Shown in pieces: positions 1 through 8,420 of a stretch of 64,000 bases of DNA (position 1 is its first letter; each line of letters starts with the position of its first letter). The position numbers and the translations under genes are program-made. Source of the stretch: Phytoactinopolyspora halotolerans (GTDB lineage: Bacteria; Actinomycetota; Actinomycetes; Jiangellales; Jiangellaceae); contig NZ_JAAGOA010000008.1 in NCBI RefSeq assembly GCF_010550675.1, forward strand, positions 1 to 64,000, in the 5' to 3' direction. The notes under the pieces were generated by a model, which saw only the letters and a list, made by a program, of their open reading frames with translations, searched no databases and was not told the origin of the DNA.

Positions 1-1
1 A

Positions 2-73
2 CGCACGCCGTTCTCCCACACCTAGTTTTGATCTTCGACAATCAAAAACCTAGGCCGGAAAGAACGGCGTGCG
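2..73. repeat. Nested inverted repeat (long hairpin)
   Basis: Bases 2-14 (CGCACGCCGTTCT) pair perfectly with 61-73. Inside them 21-32 (CCTAGTTTTGAT) pairs with 41-54 apart from a two-base bulge at 48-49. It lies just past the stop of the SDR gene and could be a terminator, but there is no T-run and the two-level structure also resembles a mobile-element end. The window edge prevents a decision. Confidence 0.6.
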
Positions 74-118
74 CTGCTATGACACGCTCAACCCACCCAC
101 GGATAAGTCAGAAGAGCC

Positions 119-1018
119 TCATTTAGGGCTCGCGGGATCGATGGGTGGCGGGGCGTAGACGGGGGAGGACAGCAGGAACGGGATCGCGGCGGCGCGCTCG
201 GTGTCGATCGGCTCGTCGGGGAAGGCGGCCTCGATCGTCGCGTGCCGCGCCGCCACCCCGTCGGCGAACTCCGGATGGGTCAGGATGAACAGGTCACCAC
301 GGCGCATCCCGTCCAGCACCCGCTCGCCGGCCTCCTCCGCGGACATGTACGGCTGCTGCTTGGCGAACTCGGCCCGGGCCGGGTCGGGTGCGGCATAACC
401 CGAGCCGGCGTATTTCGCGGGCCGGTCCGCGGTCCCGACGGCGATGTTGCTGTGCGTGGGACCGGGGCAGTACGCGGACACGCCGATCCCCTCCTGCTGC
501 AACTCGATGTGCAACGCCTCGGAGAGCGCGATGACGGCTGCCTTGGTCATCGAGTACAGGCCGGCGACGATCGGCAGCAGGCCGCCCATCGACGACGTGT
601 TGACGATGTGCCCGCCGTTGCCGTGCGCGCGGATCTTGGGGAGGAACGCCTGGATGCCGTGGCCGACGCCGCGGATGTTCACGTCGATCACCCAGTCCCA
701 ATCGCTGCTGGTGGCGTCGGCGACCGGCCCGGTGAGGCCGATGCCGGCGTTGTTGACCAGGACATCGATCCGCCCGTGCCGAAGCTCGATGTCGTCGGCG
801 GCCTCCCGCATCGCCGCCAGGTCGGTGACGTCCACGCGTCGCGCGTCGACGTCCCATCCATGCTGGGCGAATTCCTCCGCGGTCTCCTTCAGGTGTTCCG
901 CACGCCGTCCGGTGACGACCACCCGCATGCCGGCTCGGGCGAACGCCAGCGCGATCCCCCGCCCGATGCCGCTGGAGCCTCCGGTGATGACGGCGACCTT
1001 GCCGTGAACGTCTCGCAT
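119..1018 (-). CDS. Short-chain dehydrogenase/reductase (classical SDR)
   Basis: Cytosolic NAD(P)-dependent oxidoreductase, 299 aa from the chosen start. The cofactor motif TGGSSGIGRG follows the start at about residues 11-20, NNAG is near 89, and the catalytic Ser (NTSS) and YSMTK (Tyr-x3-Lys) are present. The frame stays open 38 codons upstream to a GTG at 1132, but that extension has no SDR homology, so the ATG at 1018, which places the Rossmann fold at the N-terminus, is preferred. No strong ribosome site is seen at either start. It is divergent from mftC. SDRs are among the enzyme families linked to mycofactocin as redox carrier, so a functional link is possible, but this protein looks like an ordinary SDR rather than the mycofactocin-specific subfamily. 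The substrate is unknown. Confidence 0.9.
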   Translation of the reverse strand: MRDVHGKVAVITGGSSGIGRGIALAFARAGMRVVVTGRRAEHLKETAEEFAQHGWDVDARRVDVTDLAAMREAADDIELRHGRIDVLVNNAGIGLTGPVADATSSDWDWVIDVNIRGVGHGIQAFLPKIRAHGNGGHIVNTSSMGGLLPIVAGLYSMTKAAVIALSEALHIELQQEGIGVSAYCPGPTHSNIAVGTADRPAKYAGSGYAAPDPARAEFAKQQPYMSAEEAGERVLDGMRRGDLFILTHPEFADGVAARHATIEAAFPDEPIDTERAAAIPFLLSSPVYAPPPIDPASPK

Positions 1019-1243
1019 GCCGTCGATGTCAGCAGCCCACTCAGCACCGCGCAGCGCGTCTTCCATCCAGCAGAAGAGATCCTGTTCCGGCATCCGCCGG
1101 AACTGGTGCAATGCATGATCGGAACGACGCACCGGTTCCCAACGGCACTCAGTGCCATTAATGTGGTGCCATCACGTCAGCCGCCGGGGCGGGCGGCTTT
1201 CAGTGGTCACCACCGCCGGTGGCCGCGATGGGAGGAGCAGCCA

Positions 1244-2530
1244 ATGACGGCTCAACTGACCGCCGAACGCCAGCCGACCACCCACCAGGGGCCGATGCGC
1301 CTGGTCGATCACTTCGAGTCCGGCCTGGACGCACCGATCTGCCTGACCTGGGAGCTCACCTACGCGTGCAACCTGGCATGCGTGCACTGCCTGTCGGCAT
1401 CCGGACGCCGCGATCCCCGCGAACTCAGCACGGACGAGTGCAAGGCGATCATCGACGAGCTCGAGCGCATGCAGGTCTTCTACGTCAACATCGGCGGCGG
1501 GGAGCCCACGGTGCGCGGCGATTTCTGGGAGTTGCTCGACTACGCCACCGCACACCACGTGGGCGTGAAGTTCTCCACCAACGGGGTGAAGATCACCCGC
1601 CGAGCCGCCGAGCGCCTCGCCGCCAACGACTACGTCGACGTGCAGATCTCTCTCGACGGCGCGACGGCGGACGTCAACGACGCGGTGCGCGGCGGCCGCT
1701 CCTACGACATGGCGCTGCGGGCGATGCAGAACCTGTCCGACGCCGGGATGAGCGACTTCAAGATCTCCGTCGTGTGCACCCGGCAGAACATCCCGCAACT
1801 CGACGAGTTCAAGGCGCTCGCCGACCGTTACGGTGCGCAGCTGCGGCTGACCCGGCTGCGGCCCTCCGGTCGCGCCGTCGACGTGTGGGACGAGCTGCAC
1901 CCCACCCAGGAGCAGCAACGTGAGCTGTATGACTGGCTGGTCGCCCACGGCGAGAACGTCCTGACCGGTGACTCGTTCTTCCACCTGTCCGCGTACGGCC
2001 AGGCCCTGCCCGGCCTGAACCTGTGCGGCGCCGGCCGCGTCGTCTGCCTGATCGACCCGGTGGGCGACGTCTACGCCTGCCCCTTCGCCATCCACGACGA
2101 GTTCCTCGCCGGAAACGTCCGCGATCCAGGCGGTTTCGAGCGGGTATGGCGCAAGTCCGAGCTGTTCGGCCGGCTCCGTACGCCCCAGCACGGCGGGGCG
2201 TGCTCGTCCTGCCAGTTCTACGACAGCTGCAAGGGCGGATGCATGGCGGCCAAGTTCTTCACCGGTCTGCCGCTGGACGGCCCCGACCCGGAGTGTGTGC
2301 GCGGGTTCGGTGAGGACGCCCTCCGACGACGCGCCGACGACGACGCCGCCCTCCCGAGGCCGACCGGAGACCATTCGCATCGCACCACCCCACCCTCGGC
2401 CCGACAGGGTCCCCGTCCGGGTCCGGTGCCGATCACCCTGGTCCGCCGCCGCGAGGACGTCGCCGCGCCACCCGTCTCGGCCTGCCAGGAGAGCCCACTC
2501 GCCGGATTCGAACCGAGCGAGGCGCGCTGA
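1244..2530 (+). CDS. mftC: Mycofactocin radical SAM maturase MftC
   Basis: Radical SAM/SPASM enzyme (428 aa) that, in characterised homologues, oxidatively decarboxylates the C-terminal Tyr of the MftA precursor and crosslinks it to the neighbouring Val. Residues 31-50 contain PICLTWELTYACNLACVHC, with the 4Fe-4S cysteines C42, C46 and C49. The SPASM half carries CGAGRVVC, DVYACPF, CSSCQFYDSCKGGC and the MftC-typical LPLDGPDPEC near the end. The start ATG has a perfect GGAGGAG six bases upstream. Its stop overlaps the mftD start (TGATG), so it opens an operon mftC-D-E-F. The usual mftA and mftB are absent upstream; only about 225 bp separate it from the divergent SDR. It resembles mycobacterial MftC over its whole length. 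Confidence 0.97.
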   Translation: MTAQLTAERQPTTHQGPMRLVDHFESGLDAPICLTWELTYACNLACVHCLSASGRRDPRELSTDECKAIIDELERMQVFYVNIGGGEPTVRGDFWELLDYATAHHVGVKFSTNGVKITRRAAERLAANDYVDVQISLDGATADVNDAVRGGRSYDMALRAMQNLSDAGMSDFKISVVCTRQNIPQLDEFKALADRYGAQLRLTRLRPSGRAVDVWDELHPTQEQQRELYDWLVAHGENVLTGDSFFHLSAYGQALPGLNLCGAGRVVCLIDPVGDVYACPFAIHDEFLAGNVRDPGGFERVWRKSELFGRLRTPQHGGACSSCQFYDSCKGGCMAAKFFTGLPLDGPDPECVRGFGEDALRRRADDDAALPRPTGDHSHRTTPPSARQGPRPGPVPITLVRRREDVAAPPVSACQESPLAGFEPSEAR

Positions 2531-3762
2531 TGGCGGGCGGCTGGTTCGAGACGGTCGCCCATGCGCAGCGACGGGCGCAGCGGCGGCTGCCACGGTCGGT
2601 CTACGGCGCCCTCATCGCCGGAAGCGAGAAGGGGGTCACCCTCGCCGACAACCAGGAAGCCTTCGCCCACCTGGGGCTCGCCCCGCACGTCGTCGGCCAC
2701 CAGGCCAAGCGCGACCTGTCCACCACCGTCATGGGGATCCCGACCGAGCTGCCGGTGCTGATCTCGCCGACCGGTGTCCAGGCCGTCCACCCCGACGGCG
2801 AGGTCGCCGTCGCCCGCGCGGCCGCCAACCGGGGCACCATCATGGGCCTGAGCTCGTTCGCGTCCAAGCCGGTGGAGGAGGTCATCGCGGCCAATCCGCG
2901 CACCCTGTTCCAGATGTACTGGTCCGGGACGCGCGAGGCGATGCTGCAGCGCATGGAACGCGCCCGTGCGGCCGGCGCGTGCGGACTCATCGCCACCCTC
3001 GACTGGTCCTTCTCCAACGGCCGCGATTGGGGCAGCCCGTGGATCCCCGAGAAGATCACAGCGAAGGTGGCCGCCCGCTTCGCGCCGCAGGCGCTGCGCC
3101 GGCCCGGGTGGTTACTCGCCTACCTCAAGACGCGCAAGCTGCCCGATCTCACCGTCCCCAACCTGCGACCACCCGGGGGCGAGGCGCCGACCTTCTTCGG
3201 CGCCTACCACGAGTGGATGACGACGACGCCGCCCACCTGGGAGGATGTCGCCTGGCTGCGCGAGCAGTGGGACGGCCCTTTCCTGCTCAAGGGGGTCACG
3301 CGCATCGACGACGCCAAGCGGGCGGCCGATATCGGCGTCACCGCCGTGTCCGTGTCCAACCACGGAGGGAACAACCTGGACACCACCCCCGCGGCCATCA
3401 GGGTGCTCCCAGGGATCGCCGAGGCCGTCGGCGATCAGGTCGAGGTCCTGCTCGACGGCGGGGTGCGCCGCGGCAGCGACGTCGCCAAGGCGCTCGCCCT
3501 CGGTGCACGGGCCGTGATGATCGGCCGGGCCTACCTCTGGGGCCTCGCCGCCAACGGGCAAGCCGGCGTCGAGAACGTCCTGGACCTGCTGCGCAGCGGC
3601 CTGGACTCGGCCGTTCTCGGCCTGGGACACAGCTCGGTCACCGAGCTCGGCGCCGAGGATCTGGTGATACCCGAGGGCTTCTTCCTGCGGCTCGGCGACG
3701 GCACCGCCCGCGGCAGTGGCGAGATCGCCGACGATGCCCCGGCCGGTGCGGTGACCGGTTGA
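2530..3762 (+). CDS. mftD: Pre-mycofactocin synthase MftD (FMN-dependent)
   Basis: 410 aa, a member of the L-lactate dehydrogenase/glycolate oxidase (FMN TIM-barrel) family. In the mycofactocin pathway MftD oxidatively deaminates the cyclised Val-Tyr unit to give the redox-active pre-mycofactocin. Visible family features are SPTGVQAVHPDGE near residue 79, the FMN/catalytic segment SNHGGNN near 276, and the phosphate-binding C-terminal LLDGGVRRGSDVAKALALGA. The start overlaps the mftC stop by one base, indicating translational coupling. Length and position between mftC and mftE are as expected. Confidence 0.95.
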   Translation: MAGGWFETVAHAQRRAQRRLPRSVYGALIAGSEKGVTLADNQEAFAHLGLAPHVVGHQAKRDLSTTVMGIPTELPVLISPTGVQAVHPDGEVAVARAAANRGTIMGLSSFASKPVEEVIAANPRTLFQMYWSGTREAMLQRMERARAAGACGLIATLDWSFSNGRDWGSPWIPEKITAKVAARFAPQALRRPGWLLAYLKTRKLPDLTVPNLRPPGGEAPTFFGAYHEWMTTTPPTWEDVAWLREQWDGPFLLKGVTRIDDAKRAADIGVTAVSVSNHGGNNLDTTPAAIRVLPGIAEAVGDQVEVLLDGGVRRGSDVAKALALGARAVMIGRAYLWGLAANGQAGVENVLDLLRSGLDSAVLGLGHSSVTELGAEDLVIPEGFFLRLGDGTARGSGEIADDAPAGAVTG

Positions 3763-3770
3763 CCGCGGCG

Positions 3771-4709
3771 ATGTCCCCCCAAGGCCAACCGGTCCGGCAG
3801 TCGCGGCCGAGCGTAGACGCGGGCTCCGCGGCGTATCCGAGCGCCGGCGAGGAACGTCGCGGAGCGCGAACACGACCCGAGAAGTGGCTGGCCGATCGGC
3901 CGTGGCCGGACGTCGGCCGACCCGTCGTCGTGCTTCCGCTCGGCTCCACCGAGCAACACGGACCGCACCTTCCGCTCGACACCGACACCGTCATCGCGAC
4001 GGCCGTCGCGTGCGGCCTGGCGGAGCGGATCACCGCGGACGGCACCGACAGCGTCGTCGCCCCGCCGATGGCGTATGGAGCCAGCGGCGAGCACGAGCAG
4101 TTCGCCGGGACGGTCTCACTGGGGCGCGACGCGCTCGAGTTCCTGCTGATCGAGTACGGCCGTTCGATATGCCGCTGGGCCGAGCGGCTGGTGATCGTCA
4201 ACGGCCACGGCGGGAATGTCGACGCCCTCGACCGCGCCGTCCGGCGGCTAGTGTCCGAGGGCCGCGACGCCGTCTGGACGCCCTGCCTCATCGCCGACGA
4301 CGACACGCAGGCAGACGACGGACCGGCACCGCCCACATCCCCTGCGACGGAGCCCGCCACACCCGACGTGACGGTGCCACGCGTTCTCGACGCGCACGCC
4401 GGCCGGCTTGAGACCTCCCTGATGCTGCATCTGGCACCCGAACGTGTGCTGCTCGACCGCGCGGAGGCCGGCAACCTGCAACCGTTGAGCGAGATCCTTC
4501 CCGCGTTGCGCCGTGGCGGTGTGGCCGCCGTCGCCGCCAACGGTGTGCTCGGTGACCCGCACGGCGCGTCCGCCGCGGAGGGTGCGCGCCTGCTCGACTC
4601 CATGATCGACACCGCCTGGCGGCGAACCGTCGCACGACGAGCCGTCGCACGACGAGCCGACTCATCACAACGAACCGGCTCCACTGAGGTGACCCATGTC
4701 GGCGGGTGA
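3771..4709 (+). CDS. mftE: Mycofactocin precursor peptidase MftE (creatininase family)
   Basis: 312 aa metal-dependent hydrolase of the creatininase family. Characterised MftE cleaves the modified MftA peptide to release the Val-Tyr-derived core. Metal-binding motifs are visible: LPLGSTEQHGPHLPLDTD near residues 54-71 and NGHGGN near 144-149. The ATG at 3771 lies 8 bases after the mftD stop; an in-frame TTG at 3759 overlapping that stop (TTGA) is an alternative coupled start. The N-terminal ~45 residues and a Pro/Thr-rich insert around residues 180-200 are variable. The 3' end overlaps mftF by 14 bases. Confidence 0.93.
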   Translation: MSPQGQPVRQSRPSVDAGSAAYPSAGEERRGARTRPEKWLADRPWPDVGRPVVVLPLGSTEQHGPHLPLDTDTVIATAVACGLAERITADGTDSVVAPPMAYGASGEHEQFAGTVSLGRDALEFLLIEYGRSICRWAERLVIVNGHGGNVDALDRAVRRLVSEGRDAVWTPCLIADDDTQADDGPAPPTSPATEPATPDVTVPRVLDAHAGRLETSLMLHLAPERVLLDRAEAGNLQPLSEILPALRRGGVAAVAANGVLGDPHGASAAEGARLLDSMIDTAWRRTVARRAVARRADSSQRTGSTEVTHVGG

Positions 4710-6213
4710 CCGTGGAGCTGATGCAGGTCTGCCCGACGGCGCGGTGCTGCGACTGAACCGGCATACGCACGTCACCGACGGTGGCGCGGTGCTGTTCGGC
4801 GGCGTGCCCGCGCGCGTCAGCCGGCTCCGGCCGACGGTGGCGGAGCAGATCCAGGGCGGCAGCCTGACGGTCACCGACGCCGCGACTCGCGCGCTCGCCG
4901 AGTATCTGATCGAGGCCGGCCTCGCCGACCCGTCGCCCGAATCACTCCCACCCGGGGACGTCGCGGAGATCACCGTCGTGATCCCAGCGTACGGGCGTTC
5001 GCGGCAGCTCGACCGGCTGCTGCGCAGCATTCGGGACGATCTCGGTCACGTTCGGGTCATCGTCGTCGACGACGCGTGCCCAGCAGAGGCGTCGGAGATC
5101 GCCGACGTCACCTACCGCAACAAGGCGGAACTGGTCCGGCTGGAGGAGAACCGCGGTCCGGGCGGTGCGCGCAACGCCGGACTGGCGCTGGTGACGACCC
5201 CGTTCGTGCTCTTCACCGACACCGACGCCGTGCTCCGCCCGGGCGCCGTCGCGCTGCTGCTGCGGCACTTCGCCGACCGTCGGCTCGCCGCGGTCGCCCC
5301 CCGCGTCGCCGGACTGACGGCGCCGGATCCGAACTGGATCCTGCGCTACGAGAGTGCCCGGTCGTCCCTCGACCACGGTGCCGACGCGTCCCTGGTCCAG
5401 CCGCACTCACCGATGGCCTGGGTCTCCACGACCTGCCTGCTAGCACGCACGGCCGCGCTGGGCAGCGGCTTCGGGGCGGGGCTGCGGGTGGCCGAGGACG
5501 TCGATCTGGTGTGGCGCCTCGTCGCCGAAGGATGGCGGGTGCGGTACGAGCCGCAGTCCGTGGTCGAACACGAGCATCGAGGATCAGCGCGTGCCTGGCT
5601 CGGCCGCAAGTTCTTCTACGGCACCGGCGCGGCGACGCTGGCGAGGCGGCACCCGGGCCTCGCCGCGCCCGCCGTGCTCTCCCCCTGGACCGCCACCGTG
5701 CTGGTGGCCCTCGCCGCTCAGCGTCGCTGGTCGATCCCGGTCGCCGGCACCGTCACCGCCGCGACCGCGCTGCGCATCGCCCGCCGCGTCGGCCGGACCG
5801 AGCACCCGCATGCGCTCGCCGCGCGGCTCGCCGGCTACGGGTTCACCTGGGCGACCGCTCAGGGATTCGCACTCGCCGTACGTCACTCGTGGCCCGCCTT
5901 CGCGCTCGCGGCGCTGCGCTCCGCGCGGGTGCGACGGGTCGTCGCCGTGGCCGCGGTCGCCGATGCGGTCTGGGAGTACGCGCGGCTACGGCCCGATCTG
6001 GACCCGGCGCGGTTCGCCGTCGCCAAGCGGCTTGACGATCTGGCCTACGGCGCAGGTGTCTGGTATGGAGCCTGGCGCGCGAGGTCGGCGGCGGCGCTGC
6101 TTCCGGTCATGACCCGTCGAGGAACATCAGCGACGGGTAGAGCGGCTACCCCGATGTCTCGGCCAGCGCACCTGGCCAGTGGGCGAGGTCGCCGTCGCTC
6201 GAGCAGTCGATGA
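4696..6213 (+). CDS. mftF: Mycofactocin glycosyltransferase MftF, 3' end altered
   Basis: 505 aa family-2 glycosyltransferase, which in known systems adds the beta-1,4-glucose chain to mycofactocin. The N-terminal ~85 residues form a PqqD/RRE-like region. The GT-A domain starts at EITVVIPAYGRSRQ and has IVVDDACP, the metal-binding DTDA region, EDVDLVWRL and EHEHRGS. The C-terminus has hydrophobic segments ending with the conserved KRLDDLAYGAGVWYGAW. Characterised homologues end shortly after that element (about 470 aa). Here about 32 extra residues are read through DNA that is an antisense relic of an FAD oxidoreductase (from 6121), so the original stop was probably lost in a rearrangement. 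The catalytic part is intact. Confidence 0.93.
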   Translation: MSAGDRGADAGLPDGAVLRLNRHTHVTDGGAVLFGGVPARVSRLRPTVAEQIQGGSLTVTDAATRALAEYLIEAGLADPSPESLPPGDVAEITVVIPAYGRSRQLDRLLRSIRDDLGHVRVIVVDDACPAEASEIADVTYRNKAELVRLEENRGPGGARNAGLALVTTPFVLFTDTDAVLRPGAVALLLRHFADRRLAAVAPRVAGLTAPDPNWILRYESARSSLDHGADASLVQPHSPMAWVSTTCLLARTAALGSGFGAGLRVAEDVDLVWRLVAEGWRVRYEPQSVVEHEHRGSARAWLGRKFFYGTGAATLARRHPGLAAPAVLSPWTATVLVALAAQRRWSIPVAGTVTAATALRIARRVGRTEHPHALAARLAGYGFTWATAQGFALAVRHSWPAFALAALRSARVRRVVAVAAVADAVWEYARLRPDLDPARFAVAKRLDDLAYGAGVWYGAWRARSAAALLPVMTRRGTSATGRAATPMSRPAHLASGRGRRRSSSR

Positions 6214-6345
6214 GGATTCAGCCGCGGATCGCCGGCTCCTCCCCGCAAGACGAGCGCCGGAGTATGGCAATGAACTCGGCGTCCTTCAGGAACCTGTGCA
6301 GACCGTTGACGATGTGCATACCCACGACGGCCATGTGATCGTGTC
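6121..6345 (-). pseudogene. Relic of an FAD-dependent oxidoreductase, paralogue of the gene at 10876-12267
   Basis: Bases 6121-6230 align without gaps to 11661-11770 of the intact FAD oxidoreductase, with about 20 mismatches in 110 by hand count. Read on the minus strand, the relic gives LAHWPGALAETS then a stop, then PLYPSLMF; the intact gene gives LAHWSGAPTETS...LLYPSLMF. A second stop follows AIRG. Weaker similarity (MAVVG..., EPAIRG) continues to about 6345. It is clearly non-functional and lies antisense over the end of mftF. Confidence 0.85.
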
Positions 6346-6559
6346 GGGAAATGGTGAAACTCACCCGTCGCGCGCAGGTGAATAGCGGAAGACGACGTCA
6401 CGGAGGACGAGCGCGTCGGGGCGTCGGTGGGGTGAAGCCTCTCCGACGGTTCTCGATCGACGCGTCGCTCGGCCTCCAAGCGCACCATTACCGAGCTTCG
6501 TCGATTACTTCCCCACCCCACGCGAGTGCTTGTGCGACGCACTAGGCACCGGCGCTGGG

Positions 6560-7183
6560 TCAGCGTCCGAGGCCGGACTCCAGCAAGGAGAAGGATCGAC
6601 GGCAGTGGTCGCGGACCTCGTCAGCGACCCGCGGCAGCGATGCTCCGGCCAGAACACGCTGCCGGACATAGCCAACGAGGCTGCGATGAACCCCTATCAG
6701 CGCATGAGCAACGACGGCCGAGGCCACAGGATCCCCTTCCCCGGCCTCCTCGGCGAGCAGTGTGGCGAGATCCTCGGTATAGCGGGCGAAGGCCCGCTGT
6801 TCTCGGTCGAGCAACGCGGGACTCTCACTGATCACCCGCACCATGCTGTGCAGCCGCTCACGGGCTTCCTCCTCGTTCGGCTCGAGTCGGCCTAGCAGTC
6901 CATGACTCTGCATCAGGAAGTCGCGAACCGCATCCAGCGGCGAGGTCTCCGCGGGCCGGGTGCGCACCGCCTCGATCAGGCGATCGCCGAACGCCTCAAG
7001 TGGCGCGTAGAACACGTCCTCCTTGGTCCGGAAGTAGTTGAACACGGTGGCCTCGGAGACCTCGGCGGCACGCGCGATCTCGGCGACTGTGACTCGCTCG
7101 AACCCGCGCTCCGCGGCGAGACGCCACGCCGTCTCGGTCAGCCGCGCCCTGGTCTGCTCCTTCTTCTGCTCCCGCAGTCCCAC
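6560..7183 (-). CDS. TetR-family transcriptional regulator
   Basis: 207 aa. The N-terminal helix-turn-helix (about residues 10-56) reads RVTVAEIARAAEVSEATVFNYF, typical of TetR, followed by a helical ligand-binding domain with LDAVRDFL and a conserved-looking C-terminal helix. It is divergent from the luciferase-like gene at 7393, with an operator-like palindrome at 7210-7231 just upstream of its start, so autoregulation and control of the neighbour are likely. Mycofactocin loci often carry a TetR (MftR), but this gene is separated from mftF by scarred DNA and I see no specific reason to call it MftR. Confidence 0.88.
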   Translation of the reverse strand: MGLREQKKEQTRARLTETAWRLAAERGFERVTVAEIARAAEVSEATVFNYFRTKEDVFYAPLEAFGDRLIEAVRTRPAETSPLDAVRDFLMQSHGLLGRLEPNEEEARERLHSMVRVISESPALLDREQRAFARYTEDLATLLAEEAGEGDPVASAVVAHALIGVHRSLVGYVRQRVLAGASLPRVADEVRDHCRRSFSLLESGLGR

Positions 7184-7209
7184 GGTTCAAACCTATCAAC
7201 ATAATTAGG

Positions 7210-7231
7210 GTAACTCTAATCTTAGAGTTAC
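7210..7231. promoter_or_regulatory. Operator-like palindrome for the TetR at 6560-7183
   Basis: GTAACTCTA (7210-7218) and TAGAGTTAC (7223-7231) form a perfect 9-bp inverted repeat with a 4-base spacer. A further half-site-like GTTACTCTAG overlaps it at 7228-7237. It is 27 bases before the TetR start in an otherwise AT-rich intergenic region. Confidence 0.7.
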
Positions 7232-7392
7232 TCTAGAATTACACGGCGAGGGCCATCCGCCGCACGAGCCCCAGGTGGAGATGTATGTCGGCAGCACACG
7301 TCGCGGAGCCACGGGCGACCCGCACCGATGATCAACGGACGCTGATCGGAGCGCACATCGATCCGTCGCGGCCGGCCAAGGTGGGCTGAGCC

Positions 7393-8382
7393 ATGACGGG
7401 GGTCAAGATCAGCATCAGCCTGACCAATCAGACCTGGCCCGATGGCCCAACCGGGCTGCGGGACAACCTCATCGCCATCGCCGAGGCGGCCGACCGGGCC
7501 GGCGTCGACACGCTCTGGGTTCCGGACCATCTGCTCCAGGCGGATCCGACGGTGGCCGCTGAGGCCACCGACATGCTCGAGGCGTACACCACGCTCGGCT
7601 TTCTGGCGGCACGGACCGCGCGGATCAAGCTGGGCACGATGGTCACCGCCGTCACGTTCCGCCCGCCCGCTTTGATGATCAAGGCGGTGACCAGCCTGGA
7701 TGTGCTGTCCGGCGGCCGGGCCTGGCTCGGCATCGGAGCCGGATACCACGGCGAGGAAGCCGACCGCATGGGCCTACCGATGCCTCCGGTAGCCGAACGA
7801 TTCGAACGGCTGGAGGAGACCATCGAGCTCGCCCTACAGATGTGGCGTGGCGAGGAGTCCGCGTTCGAAGGCAAACACTACGGACTCTCCCGACCAGTCG
7901 GCCGGCCACTGCCGATCAGCGCTCCACATCCCCCGATCCTGATCGGCGGTGATGGCGAACGTCGGACGTTGCGTCTGGTGGCGGAGTACGCGGCCGCCTG
8001 CAACCTCTTCGACATCCCCGATGGTGGCCAAACCGTACGGCGCAAGCTCACGGTGCTGGCTCAGCATTGTGCGGACCTCGGCCGACCGTTCGAGGAGATC
8101 GAGAAGACGCTCGCCACCCGGCTCACCCCAGGCGAGACCAGCGACGACCTCGTCCACCGAGTCGAAGCCCAGGCCGCACTCGGATTCGATCACGTCGCGA
8201 TGGTGATGTCGCAAGCCTGGACGCCGGAGACCATCGACATCCTCGGCACAGCCATACCACGACTACGCGAGCTCCAGCCCCGACGTCAGCCACCCGAGCA
8301 GGGCCCTGGTGCGGAACCTGCTGCGTGTGCGACTGACCGATCACCGTCGCGTGACCCTGACCGGCGAAGGTGGCAGCGGTAA
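7393..8382 (+). CDS. LLM-class (luciferase-like) flavin/F420-dependent oxidoreductase, altered C-terminus
   Basis: 329 aa TIM-barrel oxidoreductase of the bacterial luciferase-like monooxygenase superfamily. Characteristic segments are ADRAGVDTLWVPDHL near 36-50, ARIKLGTMVTAVTFRPP, LDVLSGGRAWLGIGAGYHGEE and HPPILIGGDGERRTLRLVAEYA. In actinobacteria many such proteins use F420H2; the cofactor cannot be settled here. The domain ends around residue 296 (IPRLRELQ). The last ~30 residues are Arg/Pro-rich and read out of frame through a regulator relic (8282-8420), so the natural stop was probably replaced. It is divergent from the TetR gene. The substrate is unknown. Confidence 0.88.
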   Translation: MTGVKISISLTNQTWPDGPTGLRDNLIAIAEAADRAGVDTLWVPDHLLQADPTVAAEATDMLEAYTTLGFLAARTARIKLGTMVTAVTFRPPALMIKAVTSLDVLSGGRAWLGIGAGYHGEEADRMGLPMPPVAERFERLEETIELALQMWRGEESAFEGKHYGLSRPVGRPLPISAPHPPILIGGDGERRTLRLVAEYAAACNLFDIPDGGQTVRRKLTVLAQHCADLGRPFEEIEKTLATRLTPGETSDDLVHRVEAQAALGFDHVAMVMSQAWTPETIDILGTAIPRLRELQPRRQPPEQGPGAEPAACATDRSPSRDPDRRRWQR

Positions 8383-8420
8383 GACGTGGCTAGCTGCCCA
8401 GCTATGTGCAGGCACGCGCT
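8282..8420 (+). pseudogene. Relic of an AfsR/LuxR-type NB-ARC regulator (P-loop segment)
   Basis: In the frame of GTG 8309 the DNA reads DVSHPSRALVRNLL...RRVTLTGEGGSGKT, then WLAAQLCAG. This is the standard entry into an NB-ARC domain with its Walker A; compare VTLTGPGGVGKTRLAVEVA in the intact regulator at 45741-49007. Nothing of the rest of the domain follows: the frame runs straight into the membrane-protein gene at 8444. It is a short broken fragment. Confidence 0.75.

Noticed and set aside
1000-1060. DIDGM in the upstream extension of the SDR frame, resembling the IDGM of the MftA C-terminus
   Set aside because: It runs directly into the SDR Rossmann fold, lacks the CGVY end and has no precursor-like leader; coincidence around an ATG.
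1172-2593. Long open frame antisense to mftC
   Set aside because: Compositional shadow of a GC-rich gene; no homology, and the sense frame is unmistakable. The same applies to the long antisense frames over 14-13 kb, 45.7-47.6 kb, 49.1-51.4 kb and 52.0-54.3 kb.
6381-6559. Possible further gene relic between the FAD relic and the TetR gene
   Set aside because: Some frames give short family-like strings, but none is long or consistent enough to name.
6560-7183. Calling the TetR gene mftR
   Set aside because: It is the nearest TetR to the mft genes but is separated by relics and controls, by position, the luciferase-like gene; no specific MftR feature seen.
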